Assembly: GCF_900129785.1 (NCBI RefSeq)
Contig: NZ_FSRC01000004.1
Span: 248,001 to 312,000, forward strand
Direction: 5' to 3'
DNA from: Algoriphagus halophilus
Lineage (GTDB): Bacteria; Bacteroidota; Bacteroidia; Cytophagales; Cyclobacteriaceae
Length of the DNA stretch: 64,000 bases
Shown: piece by piece, positions 8,109 through 17,578 of the stretch
Layout of the letters: each line of letters starts with the position of its first letter
How positions within the stretch are numbered: position 1 is the stretch's first letter
Notes under the pieces: generated by a model
What the model saw: only the letters and a program-made list of their open reading frames with translations
The model's database searches: none
Told to the model about the DNA's origin: nothing
Made by a program: the position numbers and the translations under genes

Positions 8109-9623
8109 CTAGATTTCCCAGCCCTTTCTATATGTTCGGGTCAGGAACTCATTGGAAGATTCATCATTGGTAATTTTTGGAATACTTGCATCAAACTCAA
8201 CTCTTTTCTTTGCCCTCAGTGCAATGGCGCCCAAGTTGATGGTGTCTGTAATCGTTTGAGCTCTTATGAAGCTTCCTGGGGTTTGCTGCTTCTCCTTAAC
8301 CGCATTGACCCACATATCCGTTTTTCTATTTACTTCCCTGGAATTGATTTTTTCGGATGCTGGTCTTGAGTCCATTTTGCTTTTTGGAAGTAAAACGGGA
8401 TTTTCACCTCTAAAACCTCCTAAGATTTTACCTTTTGTCCCAATGAGCATCAATCCTTCTTCAGGCGTGTCTTTTCCTTCCATTTCCAGTTCTTCGGGAG
8501 CAAAAGGCTTCATCCCTCCATCGTACCAAAACAGGTCAAAAGATGGGAGTGTTTTTTGTTTTGGAAATTTCCACTTAATCATACAGCTGGCAGGGAATGC
8601 CACATCATTTTCCACCCAATGGTATACATGGTCGATTTCTTCTCGAGTGGTGGTTCCAAATGCTTTTGCAGCAACGGGGGACTGATCTATTCCCAAGGTT
8701 TCAAATAAGGGGAAAAGGCTATAATGTCCCATGTCGGCTACTGATCCACCTCCGAAATCGTACCAACCTCTAAATACATTATTGGTGTAATGTGGATGGT
8801 AAGGCATGTCAGGAACCGGACCCAACCATAAGTCCCAATTAAATCCTTTTGGGATTGGAGGGGTATCGGTAGGTCTTTTAGTCCATTGTTGCCATACAGG
8901 TCGGTAAGACCAGTTGTGAATCTCTTTTAATTCTCCAATCAATCCCTCGTCCATCCAAGATTTGATCTGACGGTATTCAGGTCGGTCTGACCAAGCCAAT
9001 AAATGCGTGGTTACCCCAGAAGATTTTGCCTGTTCTATGACTTTCCTTCCTTCTATCAATCGATTGGAAATGGGCTTGTGGGTCACTACATGTACTCCAT
9101 TTTTCATCGCCTCCATGGCAATGGATGCATGGGTATGATCTGGGGTCATTATTTTTACTACATCGATCCCTTTTTCCTTTGCAAAGAGCTCCCTGAAGTC
9201 CTCATAAGATGCACAACCCGAATAGGTACCTCCGGGCGTATTCTTGGAATAGAATTTTTCTACATAGGCTTGTCCTACGTCCCGACCTCCTGGTATACCC
9301 TTGATATTACTCCACCAGGAATCGTCACCCAATACTTTTCTAATATCATTTCGAATGCCGTAGGGAGACCAGTCTATGTAATCTTCCGTGTATTTATTGG
9401 AATCACATACTGCTACCACCCTGATAGCGGGATTGAGTAGTAATCCACCCATCTCTCTTAGTCCCTGAGTGCCGCAACCAATATTGGCAACGGTGATTTG
9501 GTCAGATGGGGGAACTTTGCCTAATCCGGCAATGACATGGGATGGAACAATGGAAAAAGATGCTGCGATAGAGGCGGCAGTCCCTATAAATTCTCGGCGG
9601 TTAAGCTTGTCCTTTGAAGACAT
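8109..9623 (-). CDS. Tat-exported Gfo/Idh/MocA family oxidoreductase
   Basis: A 504-residue protein. A twin-arginine leader (NRREFIGTAASIAASFS) precedes an NAD(P)-binding Rossmann fold with GCGTQG at about 49-54, then a THKPIS segment at the position of the family's EKP-like motif, and a long C-terminal domain rich in Trp. Family members oxidise or epimerise sugars or hydrolyse glycosides with a tightly bound nicotinamide cofactor. Exported long forms like this are common in Bacteroidota glycan loci. It is the first gene of a unit with the TIM-barrel protein and perhaps the VOC gene. The sugar substrate cannot be read from the sequence. Confidence 0.88.
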   Translation of the reverse strand: MSSKDKLNRREFIGTAASIAASFSIVPSHVIAGLGKVPPSDQITVANIGCGTQGLREMGGLLLNPAIRVVAVCDSNKYTEDYIDWSPYGIRNDIRKVLGDDSWWSNIKGIPGGRDVGQAYVEKFYSKNTPGGTYSGCASYEDFRELFAKEKGIDVVKIMTPDHTHASIAMEAMKNGVHVVTHKPISNRLIEGRKVIEQAKSSGVTTHLLAWSDRPEYRQIKSWMDEGLIGELKEIHNWSYRPVWQQWTKRPTDTPPIPKGFNWDLWLGPVPDMPYHPHYTNNVFRGWYDFGGGSVADMGHYSLFPLFETLGIDQSPVAAKAFGTTTREEIDHVYHWVENDVAFPASCMIKWKFPKQKTLPSFDLFWYDGGMKPFAPEELEMEGKDTPEEGLMLIGTKGKILGGFRGENPVLLPKSKMDSRPASEKINSREVNRKTDMWVNAVKEKQQTPGSFIRAQTITDTINLGAIALRAKKRVEFDASIPKITNDESSNEFLTRTYRKGWEI

Positions 9624-9819
9624 AAAATGGATAAATTGGGTTTTGGTAATAATTTACCAAAGGTTGAGGCTAATACAAAACAAATCTTCTTGAAGTCCAT
9701 AATTATTAGAAGAATATACTGGAAAAAGTAGAGGGGTGGTGGGTTAAATGGTCATGCATGATGGTGTTTTCTTATAAAAGTTCTAAATTTCAATCTACCT
9801 AAAAACACCATTAACCTTG

Positions 9820-11466
9820 ATGAAAATCCTGTCTCGCTTCAATCTACTTTTCCTTATGGTCACAAGTATTTCAATAGTTGCTTGTGATACAGATCCTGAA
9901 AAAGAAACTGAAATTCAATATCCGGAACATCCTAACATTGTATGGATTGTGAATGAGGATATGTCTCCGGAACACTTGGGGGCTTATGGTGGGACAGGGG
10001 GAAAAACACCGGTATTGGACCAATTTGCCAGCGAAAGTTTAAAGTACACCAATGCCTTTTCAACGGCAGGGGTTTGTGCACCCAGCAGAGCAGCAATCAT
10101 CACAGGGGCCTATCAAACTTCGATCGGAGCCCACAATATGCGAACCTTGGGAATGTCTGCGAATGCATTAGAGGCCTATCCTGATGGCTTCAAGACCTAT
10201 TCAACAGTTCTTCCAGATGGAATGCGTGGTTTTCCAGAATACCTTCGGATGATTGGATATTATACAACCAATAACTCCAAGGAGGATTATCAGTTTGTTG
10301 CTCCCAAAACAATGTGGGACGAAAGCAGTAGAACTGCCCATTGGAAAAACAGACCTGATCCAAATCAACCTTTCTTTTCCATTTTTAATTTGACCATCTC
10401 CCATGAGTCCCAAGTTTGGGCAAGGGCGGATGAGCCTCTATTGGTAGACCCGGATTCAGTGACCATTCCTCCTGTTTATCCCGATGATTCTATTTCAAGA
10501 CATACCATGGCTCGGTTTATTACGAATGTGATGCGGATGGATACCCAAGTAGGAGAGATTATTCAAGAGTTAAAAGATGCAGGTCTCTATGAAAACACCA
10601 TCATTTTCTATTACTCTGATCATGGAGATGGAATGCCGTATTTCAAAAGAGAAATTTACGATAGAGGTCTGAAGATTCCACTTTTGATCAAAGCACCTTT
10701 CCTAGAGCCTGGATCTGTGACCAATGAATTGGTGAGTTTTGTGGATTTTGGACCAACCGTATTGTCTTTGGCAGGAGTGAAAATCCCTATTGCCATGCAA
10801 GGACAAGCATTTTTAGGGCCTCAGAAATCTGCCCCTAGGAAATATGTGTATGCTGCACGAGATCGAATGGATTCCGAATATGATAGGGTTCGGGCAGTAA
10901 GCGATGGACGATATAAGTATATTAGAAATTACATGATTGATAGACCTAACTATCAAAACATCCAATATAGACTCAATAACCCTTTGATGGTTCATCTATT
11001 GGAGCTTCATGAGCAAGGGAAGTTGACTCCTGAACAAGAGCGCTGGTTTGATGAAACAAAGCCCAAAGAGGAGCTTTACGATACACAGGTAGACCCTTGG
11101 GAATTTAACAATCTTGCGGGCAACCCGGAATATGATGCCAAGTTGGAGGAGTTGCGAAAAGCGCATTTAGATTGGATCGATTACTATGGGGATTTAGGAG
11201 CGAAACCAGAAATGGAAATGGTCAGAGAATGGTGGGGAGGAATGGATCAGGCTCCAACCACAGAACCTGCAGCTATTTTATATGAAGATGGCTTGGTAGC
11301 ATTAAAATCTCCAACACCTAGTGCTTCCATAGGTTACAGAAAATCCAGCTCGGACGTTTGGCAGGTGTATACTAAACCATTTGAATGGAATGCCGGAGAT
11401 TCATTATATGTGCTGGCCCATAGAATTGGTTATGAACCGACCATCGAGGCAATCATCGTAAAATAA
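9820..11466 (+). CDS. Sulfatase (formylglycine-dependent, heparan-sulfatase-like) lipoprotein
   Basis: A 548-residue protein from the ATG at 9820 (a TTG just before it is rejected). The leader ends in SIVAC, lipidated Cys22. Metal-binding acids follow in VNEDMSPEHLG, and the active-site motif CAPSR has Cys86, the residue converted to formylglycine. Asp-His in YYSDHGDG completes the metal site. The last ~70 residues form a small C-terminal domain of the chitobiase/hexosaminidase C type (IGYRKSSSDVWQVY). Such enzymes remove sulfate from glycans or glycosaminoglycans. The gene converges on a second sulfatase, stops only two bases apart. No sulfatase-maturing enzyme lies in the window. Confidence 0.9.
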   Translation: MKILSRFNLLFLMVTSISIVACDTDPEKETEIQYPEHPNIVWIVNEDMSPEHLGAYGGTGGKTPVLDQFASESLKYTNAFSTAGVCAPSRAAIITGAYQTSIGAHNMRTLGMSANALEAYPDGFKTYSTVLPDGMRGFPEYLRMIGYYTTNNSKEDYQFVAPKTMWDESSRTAHWKNRPDPNQPFFSIFNLTISHESQVWARADEPLLVDPDSVTIPPVYPDDSISRHTMARFITNVMRMDTQVGEIIQELKDAGLYENTIIFYYSDHGDGMPYFKREIYDRGLKIPLLIKAPFLEPGSVTNELVSFVDFGPTVLSLAGVKIPIAMQGQAFLGPQKSAPRKYVYAARDRMDSEYDRVRAVSDGRYKYIRNYMIDRPNYQNIQYRLNNPLMVHLLELHEQGKLTPEQERWFDETKPKEELYDTQVDPWEFNNLAGNPEYDAKLEELRKAHLDWIDYYGDLGAKPEMEMVREWWGGMDQAPTTEPAAILYEDGLVALKSPTPSASIGYRKSSSDVWQVYTKPFEWNAGDSLYVLAHRIGYEPTIEAIIVK

Positions 11467-11468
11467 AC

Positions 11469-12974
11469 TTATTGATCTAAACAGGGGATGCCTCCTTTTG
11501 GGTAGTTACCGAAAGGAGGCATGATTCTATATTCCTCAATCATTTTTTTGAAATCGTAATTTTCAAATTGATAGTCCGGAGTGTATCGTACCTTATCCCA
11601 ATAAAGACTTCTGGGTTCTGCTGCCCTTAAATCCCCTGTTTTTTCCATCCAATTTTGAAGTTTCGCCCTCATGTTAGCTTTGACTTCGGAATAGGTCTTA
11701 TCCTCCGCTAAGTTTGTTAGTTGGTAGGGATCGTTGATCACATCATACAGCTCTTCCTCAGGTCTTTTCTCAAATGCCAATTTGAAATAATCTGGCTGCC
11801 CAGGAATGGGGTTACCTTCCATATTCATGATCAAAAACTTGGTAATGGAGTTATCTATGTCCCCATATTGGCCCACTGATACATGCACACTCGGATCACC
11901 TGCCGGGTTTCGTTCAGGCATCATATTTCGGATGTATAAAAACTGATGATCCCTAACCGCTCTCATAGGATAGGAGAGATCTCCTTTCCTTACATTGGCA
12001 TGGCGTTCACGCTCTAGGTACACTTGACCTCGGTCTTGCTGTATCCCTGCCAAAAGAGGCCAAAGCGATTGGCCAGTCATGGTTTCCTGCTCTTGTCCGG
12101 CAGCCTCTACAAAGCTTGGAGCAAAATCAATAAAGTTGACAAAATCGTCGATGACGGTACCGGCCGCTATTTTTTCTGGCCATCGAATTACCAAAGGCAT
12201 TCTGGTTCCATAATCGTATAAATTGGCTTTTGCCCTAGGGAAAGGCATTCCGTTGTCACTGGTCATGACAATGATGGTATTGTCGAGCTCTCCAGCTTCT
12301 TCCAGCATCTTGATAATTTGACCGCACTCTCGATCAAATCTCTCCACCTCAAAATAATAATCCAACATATCGTTTCGTACGCAATCATTGTCTGGGAAAA
12401 AACCTGGTACGATTACATCTTCCAAATCCATCCCTGTTTGGATTCCTGTGTTGGGTACATAGGTTCGATGTGGGTCAGTGCTTCCAAACCAAAAAGTAAA
12501 GGGTTGGTCTTCCATTTTGGATTCAAAAAACGTTTTGAAATCTTTAAAGTTCTTGCCTGCAGGGTTATGTTCCAGACCTTTAACCCGAAAATCACCCGGT
12601 CCCCATCCTTTTCTGGTGGAACCGGTAAAATACCCTGCCTTTTCCAAAATGGAAACATAAGTGGGGTATTGAGCCGGGAATTCAGACCAAAGATTTCCTC
12701 CATCTTCATTCTGATGGGGGTACCTGCCCAAAAGCACCGAGGCTCGCGAAGGAGAACAGGAAGGAGAAGCCGTATAGGCATTGGTAAATAACGCCCCTTC
12801 TTTAGCTAATCGGTCAAAAGTAGGAGTTCGAACGATGGGATCCCCATATACTCCCGCATGGGGAAATGACCAATCATCGGCGATTAGAAATAAAATATTG
12901 GGCTTGCTCTTTTGACTGAATGAGTAGGAAGCGAAGGAAAAAAGAAGTGCAAAAATCAGAGATAATTTTTTCAT
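11469..12974 (-). CDS. Exported sulfatase (formylglycine-dependent)
   Basis: A 501-residue protein with a Sec signal peptide (MKKLSLIFALLFSFASYSFS). It has metal-site LIADDWSFPHAG and the Cys-type motif CSPSRAS with Cys73, the residue to be modified to formylglycine. Asp-Asn in MTSDNGMPFP replaces the Asp-His of the neighbouring sulfatase, a usual variant. The length and order match family S1 sulfatases of the N-sulfoglucosamine type. It faces the lipoprotein sulfatase tail to tail; the last codons of this gene contain an 11-bp perfect inverted repeat. Likely role: desulfation of an algal or animal-type glycan in the periplasm. Confidence 0.9.
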   Translation of the reverse strand: MKKLSLIFALLFSFASYSFSQKSKPNILFLIADDWSFPHAGVYGDPIVRTPTFDRLAKEGALFTNAYTASPSCSPSRASVLLGRYPHQNEDGGNLWSEFPAQYPTYVSILEKAGYFTGSTRKGWGPGDFRVKGLEHNPAGKNFKDFKTFFESKMEDQPFTFWFGSTDPHRTYVPNTGIQTGMDLEDVIVPGFFPDNDCVRNDMLDYYFEVERFDRECGQIIKMLEEAGELDNTIIVMTSDNGMPFPRAKANLYDYGTRMPLVIRWPEKIAAGTVIDDFVNFIDFAPSFVEAAGQEQETMTGQSLWPLLAGIQQDRGQVYLERERHANVRKGDLSYPMRAVRDHQFLYIRNMMPERNPAGDPSVHVSVGQYGDIDNSITKFLIMNMEGNPIPGQPDYFKLAFEKRPEEELYDVINDPYQLTNLAEDKTYSEVKANMRAKLQNWMEKTGDLRAAEPRSLYWDKVRYTPDYQFENYDFKKMIEEYRIMPPFGNYPKGGIPCLDQ

Positions 12975-13069
12975 TAGTTTGGGTCTAATGAGGAATTTAA
13001 GGTCTTATGATTTTTTATCCAATTATCTATTAAACAAATCTTCTCACAAGGATTAGAGCGTAAAAAAGC

Positions 13070-13864
13070 TTAATCCAGTATCAGCGCATCGAGGGTAGTT
13101 TTTCCACCTCTTAAGATATTCAAATCCACATTTTCATAGATGCCGTTTAGTCTACCCTTTTCTGAAAACTGCCAAATGACCCAGTAATCACTTTCAGGCT
13201 CTTTGATAGGATTGTAATTTGCTACCCACAAAGGGTAATCTTCAAATCCATTTCCAACTAAGACATGTCTATTAAATGTATCTCCGGTATAGATGATAGG
13301 TTTTACACCATAATGCTCCTCTACGATATTTAACCAGTTTTGAATGCCTTCCCTGAGCCGGGTTTGAGATTGGATGGTGGAATTTCGTTCTATATCCAAA
13401 ATCGGTCTCATATCTCCAGATCTTAACTTTACTTGGTGAATGAAATTTTGCGCCTGAAGCGTACTATTCATATTGGGGCGATAATAATGATATGCCCCTC
13501 GAATAATATCTACTGTGTCCAAAGAATGCCAATGTTCTTTGAAAAGCCCATCTTGATCATCCCCCATGGTCGCTCTGAAAATAATAAAATCTACCGGGCG
13601 ATTTTTAATTTGGAGTTCTAGGTTATGCCAGTTTATTTTTCCTTGATAATGGGAGATATCAATTCCCAAAAGACCGCTTGGCTGGGTTTTGAAAATATAA
13701 TCAAACTTTAATTCCTCATGCTCAGAAATCGGTTTATTGGCATAATAGGGTTGATCATGAAGTAAATGCCAAGTACTATAGACTAAAGCCCCTGCACTGA
13801 CGGTGATCAGGATCAATAAGGCGATTAAAGCAGGAGGAATTGACTGTGACTTTTTCTTAGGCAT
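13070..13864 (-). CDS. Glycoside hydrolase family 25 (lysozyme) protein, membrane-anchored
   Basis: A 264-residue protein. One membrane helix lies at about 11-29, then the catalytic GH25 domain (about 64-255). The family residues are visible: GIDISHYQG (Asp69) at the start, DFIIFRATMG, and the catalytic pair Asp157/Glu159 in PILDIER. GH25 enzymes cut the MurNAc-GlcNAc bond of peptidoglycan. The anchor suggests action on the cell's own wall from the inner membrane. It stands alone between a sulfatase and an M20 peptidase on the same strand. Confidence 0.88.
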   Translation of the reverse strand: MPKKKSQSIPPALIALLILITVSAGALVYSTWHLLHDQPYYANKPISEHEELKFDYIFKTQPSGLLGIDISHYQGKINWHNLELQIKNRPVDFIIFRATMGDDQDGLFKEHWHSLDTVDIIRGAYHYYRPNMNSTLQAQNFIHQVKLRSGDMRPILDIERNSTIQSQTRLREGIQNWLNIVEEHYGVKPIIYTGDTFNRHVLVGNGFEDYPLWVANYNPIKEPESDYWVIWQFSEKGRLNGIYENVDLNILRGGKTTLDALILD

Positions 13865-13904
13865 TTAAGTGACATGTTCTAAACGCGCTGCGAAGCTACT
13901 AATT

Positions 13905-15191
13905 TTACCTTGTCAAACGGTAAAGAAATAAGGTGCTTCTTTTGATCAATTCAGGGTACTCTTTCATGTTGATGGTCTCTCCGGGAGCATGTGCTCCCCG
14001 ACCTGATGCACCTAATCCATCCAAGCAATCCACGTAATCGGCAACAAACGAAATATCACCGGCACCTCTACTTCCCGGATCACCAGGTTTGACCTTGCCA
14101 AGTCCCATGTCTTGACTCAATTGGTTTAATACTTCAGCTAAAGCATAGTTCCCTTCAGTAGGTACCATGGACGGTAGCCCATCTCCAAAGATAATTTCTG
14201 CATCGGTTTGATTCAGATTCCTGTCCACTATTGCCTGCATTTTAGCCCTAGCAGCATTTTTTTGCTCTTCCCCAAGAAATCTTAGATCTCCTGTCACGAT
14301 TGCTTCTCTTGCTACGATATTGGTTTTTCCCAGGGCTTCCCCCTTACCAGTTTCTTCGTCAAAAGAAACGTCGGATCCACCAATAATCTGACCTGGATTA
14401 AAAGTTAAATATTGCTCTCCAGCTAACTCTTCCCGAAATTCAGTTAATATCCTTGCCGCTTCATAAATCGCTCCATAGCCTACCGATTCACGGAATACAC
14501 CGCTTGAGTGAGACTGATTTCCGGTGGTTCTCAATCTCCAACCACTACTTCCTCTTCTGGCTACCGTAGCAATTCCAAAGCTTTGGGTGGTTTCATAACC
14601 TAATGCGATGTCATGCTCTTTCGCTCTTTGGATAAAATCCCTTCTGGAAAGCTCTTCGTCGGCAGAACTTTCCTCATCTCCCGTAAAATAAACGGTGATC
14701 GTTCTGTCTTCCAATAAACCCAAATCATGCAATGCTTTTAGGCTGGCAAAGGCCATGACATCTCCACCTTTCATATCATTGACTCCTTGGCCCGTTGCGG
14801 TAGAATCATTTAAAAAAGTAAATGGAGTAAAAGGCATGTCCTTTTCAAAAACGGTATCCAAATGTCCGATGATAAAGATCTTTTTCCCTTTGCTTCCTTT
14901 TCGCGTAGCGATAAAATGTCCTGCACGCTTTGCTTCAGGTGGAAGTTTATACCACTCTGTTTCAAATCCTATTTTTTGAAACTCCCGCTCAAATACCTTG
15001 GACACAGCTTCTACGCCTTCCAGGTTAAGCGAGCCGGAATTAATGTTGGTGACCTCTTCGAGCAGGGCAACTGTTTCCTCGTAATTTTTCTCTACCTCTG
15101 CTATAAGTTTTTCCTCGATTTTGGAAAGTTTCTGAGCGAAAGTAATCGAATAGAATCCGATCAAAACAAGAGTTATAATGAGCTTTTTCAT
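13905..15191 (-). CDS. Exported M20/M28-type metallopeptidase (glutamate carboxypeptidase-like)
   Basis: A 428-residue protein with a signal peptide (MKKLIITLVLIGFYSITFA). The di-zinc site of family M20 is complete: His110 and Asp112 in IIGHLDTVF, Asp139 in GVNDMKGG, the Glu173-Glu174 pair in GDEESS, and a final His in RGAHAPGE. The lid/dimerisation domain lies about 215-325. M20 enzymes release C-terminal amino acids from peptides or hydrolyse acylated amino acids. Here it should act in the periplasm on dipeptides. It precedes nothing obvious and is probably a single-gene unit. Confidence 0.9.
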   Translation of the reverse strand: MKKLIITLVLIGFYSITFAQKLSKIEEKLIAEVEKNYEETVALLEEVTNINSGSLNLEGVEAVSKVFEREFQKIGFETEWYKLPPEAKRAGHFIATRKGSKGKKIFIIGHLDTVFEKDMPFTPFTFLNDSTATGQGVNDMKGGDVMAFASLKALHDLGLLEDRTITVYFTGDEESSADEELSRRDFIQRAKEHDIALGYETTQSFGIATVARRGSSGWRLRTTGNQSHSSGVFRESVGYGAIYEAARILTEFREELAGEQYLTFNPGQIIGGSDVSFDEETGKGEALGKTNIVAREAIVTGDLRFLGEEQKNAARAKMQAIVDRNLNQTDAEIIFGDGLPSMVPTEGNYALAEVLNQLSQDMGLGKVKPGDPGSRGAGDISFVADYVDCLDGLGASGRGAHAPGETINMKEYPELIKRSTLFLYRLTR

Positions 15192-15267
15192 AGCTGAAAA
15201 TTAAGTCAATTGTTGGATAAATGGATTCCGATTGTCAAATATTGATTCAAAAAAAAAGATCGGGGTT

Positions 15268-15723
15268 TTATAAGAATTTACGAATACTTAGGATATAGCC
15301 CATGTGTAAACCCTCATGAAAATTATTGAATTCCAATGCGTCTTGCACATTGGCCAAATGAAAGCCTGTCGCCGTCTGTCTTTCTTTATAGTTTTTAAAA
15401 ATTTCTTTTTCTAAATCACGTTCTGTCAACACTGTCAGTTCAATCAATAGACTTTTCAATTCATTAACCTCATCTTCGGAGGTGAAGGACTCAGGCTTGG
15501 TGCCTGGTTTATATTTATTGAACAAATCGTCAGAAATATAGCCTGTCAATCCCGAGGATTTGTACACCAAACCTTGTTGGGCCACGATAATGTGTCCGAT
15601 ATTCCAGATGATATTATTGTTGAATCCAGCTGGAATGGTATTTAGTTTTTCGATGCTGGTTTGTTCTAACAAGTTAAGGAACAGGTTTCTACTGGTTTTC
15701 CAGGTTTTGAGTGTGGCGTTCAT
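15268..15723 (-). CDS. DinB family (DUF664/DinB_2) protein
   Basis: A 151-residue four-helix-bundle protein. The metal-binding His residues of the family are in place: WNIGHIIVAQQ near residue 48 and NNFHEGLHMGYI near the C-terminus. DinB-like proteins of Bacteroidota resemble bacillithiol and mycothiol transferases, but most have no known reaction. A second DinB protein is encoded at 28757-29224. This one is a lone gene facing away from the GMC oxidoreductase operon. Confidence 0.82.
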   Translation of the reverse strand: MNATLKTWKTSRNLFLNLLEQTSIEKLNTIPAGFNNNIIWNIGHIIVAQQGLVYKSSGLTGYISDDLFNKYKPGTKPESFTSEDEVNELKSLLIELTVLTERDLEKEIFKNYKERQTATGFHLANVQDALEFNNFHEGLHMGYILSIRKFL

Positions 15724-15867
15724 AGTTTACTGATTTAAAGCTAGGTTTATTTTGATGGGATTGTCAGGTAAATCTATTAGGAAACATCCATAATACTAGT
15801 TGTTACGATTTTATGTCCTTGTTTTTTTTAAGGAATTGTTAACTTATAGCCCAATAAACATAAACCT

Positions 15868-17574
15868 ATGGCCAATTTTAATATTGACGCAAAACAAGAA
15901 ATGACCTACGATGCGATTGTAATCGGATCGGGGATTAGTGGTGGTTGGGCCGCGAAAGAACTTTGTGAGAAAGGATTGAAAACTCTCGTATTGGAAAGAG
16001 GGAGAATTGTAGAACATGTGACAGACTACCCTACCATGAGTTTGGATCCATGGGATACAGAACTCAGAGGAAGTCTTACTCCAGAGCAAAAAGCAAGGCA
16101 TCCAAAAGGGGGTAGATCTGGATTTATTGGGGCTTATAATGAGCATTTTCATGCCAATGATGTAGAAAATCCCTATACCGAAGTGAAACCTTTTATGTGG
16201 GTTAGAGCCCATCAAATGGGGGGACGATCTATTCTTTGGGGTAAGCAATGCTACCGATGGTCTGACTTGGATTTTGAAGCCAATTTAAAAGATGGGCATG
16301 GGGTAGACTGGCCTATCCGATACAAGGATTTGGCACCTTGGTATACCCATGTGGAGAAATTTGCAGGGATCAGCGGAGAAGCATTGGGTTTACCGCAATT
16401 GCCGGATAGTCATTTCCTTCCTCCTATGGAGCTCAATTGTGTGGAGAAACATGTGAAAGAGCGCATAGAAAAGGAATATAATGGGCGAAATATGATCATT
16501 GGCCGTGTGGCGCATTTGACTGAGCCGATCAATGGTCGTGGGAAATGTCAGTTCAGAAATCGATGTGATCGGGGATGTCCTTACGGTGCCTATTTTAGTA
16601 GTAATGCAGTGACTCTTCCAGCAGCCAATGCGACGGGGAACCTAACCATCCGCCCTTTTTCAATCGCACAATCCATTATTTATGATGAGGAAACCGGGAA
16701 AGCTACAGGTGTAAGAATCATTGATTCCGAAACCAGTGAGTTTATGGAGTACCATGCAAAAATCATTTTCTGTAATGCCTCTGCCTTGAGCTCGACTCAA
16801 ATTTTATTGAATTCCACTTCTGACCGTTTTCCAAATGGCTTAGGGAACGACAGTGGGGAGTTGGGACATAACCTAATGGATCATACTTATAGAGTTGGGG
16901 CCATGGGAAAAGTAGAAGGCTTTGAGGATCAATATTACAAGGGTAGAAGACCGAATGGAATTTATATTCCTAGATATTACAACTTGGACGAAGGTACCAA
17001 AAACGAAAATTTCGTGAGAGGATTCGGATTCCAGGGCAGTGGAGGAAGAGCTGGATGGAGCGCAGGGTCTAATCAGGAAAACTTCGGAGGTGAATTCAAA
17101 GATAGTCTAATGAAGCCAGGACCTTGGGAATTCTTCATTACTGGATTTGCGGAATGTCTTCCAGACCATAAGAACAAAGTAACCTTGAATAAAGAGGTGT
17201 TGGATAAGTGGGGTCAGCCAACCTTAAGCATCGATGCAGAATGGGGACCCAATGAATTGGCGATGAATAAGCAGATTCGAAAAGATGCCAAGGAAATGCT
17301 GGAAAGAGCAGGGTTAACGGATATCACTGATTTTGATAATGAACATGAAATGGGGTATGGAATCCATGAAATGGGAACCGCAAGAATGGGTAGAGATCCT
17401 AAAACTTCCGTATTGAATGGGAATAACCAGGTACATGGTGCCAAGAATGTCTTTGTGACCGATGGAGCTTGTATGACTTCCTCCTCATGTGTCAACCCAT
17501 CCTTGACCTATATGGCCTTGACAGCTAGAGCAGCCAATTTTGCAGTATCCGAATTGAAGAAAAAAAACCTTTAA
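15868..17574 (+). CDS. GMC family FAD oxidoreductase, sugar (glucoside/gluconate) dehydrogenase large subunit
   Basis: A 568-residue flavoprotein. The FAD-binding Rossmann motif GSGISGG is at 20-26, GGRSILWGKQCYRW at about 118-131, and a Cys cluster at 227, 233 and 237 (CQFRNRCDRGC) is typical of the gluconate 2-dehydrogenase-like subgroup. His500 in HEMGTARMG and Asn543 in CVNPSLT are the likely catalytic pair. No leader is present: in this family the large subunit is carried out by the Tat leader of its small partner, encoded four bases downstream. Related pairs oxidise sugars at C2 or C3 and pass electrons to a cytochrome. The context suggests a 3-keto-sugar route. Confidence 0.9.
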   Translation: MANFNIDAKQEMTYDAIVIGSGISGGWAAKELCEKGLKTLVLERGRIVEHVTDYPTMSLDPWDTELRGSLTPEQKARHPKGGRSGFIGAYNEHFHANDVENPYTEVKPFMWVRAHQMGGRSILWGKQCYRWSDLDFEANLKDGHGVDWPIRYKDLAPWYTHVEKFAGISGEALGLPQLPDSHFLPPMELNCVEKHVKERIEKEYNGRNMIIGRVAHLTEPINGRGKCQFRNRCDRGCPYGAYFSSNAVTLPAANATGNLTIRPFSIAQSIIYDEETGKATGVRIIDSETSEFMEYHAKIIFCNASALSSTQILLNSTSDRFPNGLGNDSGELGHNLMDHTYRVGAMGKVEGFEDQYYKGRRPNGIYIPRYYNLDEGTKNENFVRGFGFQGSGGRAGWSAGSNQENFGGEFKDSLMKPGPWEFFITGFAECLPDHKNKVTLNKEVLDKWGQPTLSIDAEWGPNELAMNKQIRKDAKEMLERAGLTDITDFDNEHEMGYGIHEMGTARMGRDPKTSVLNGNNQVHGAKNVFVTDGACMTSSSCVNPSLTYMALTARAANFAVSELKKKNL

Positions 17575-17578
17575 TGTC

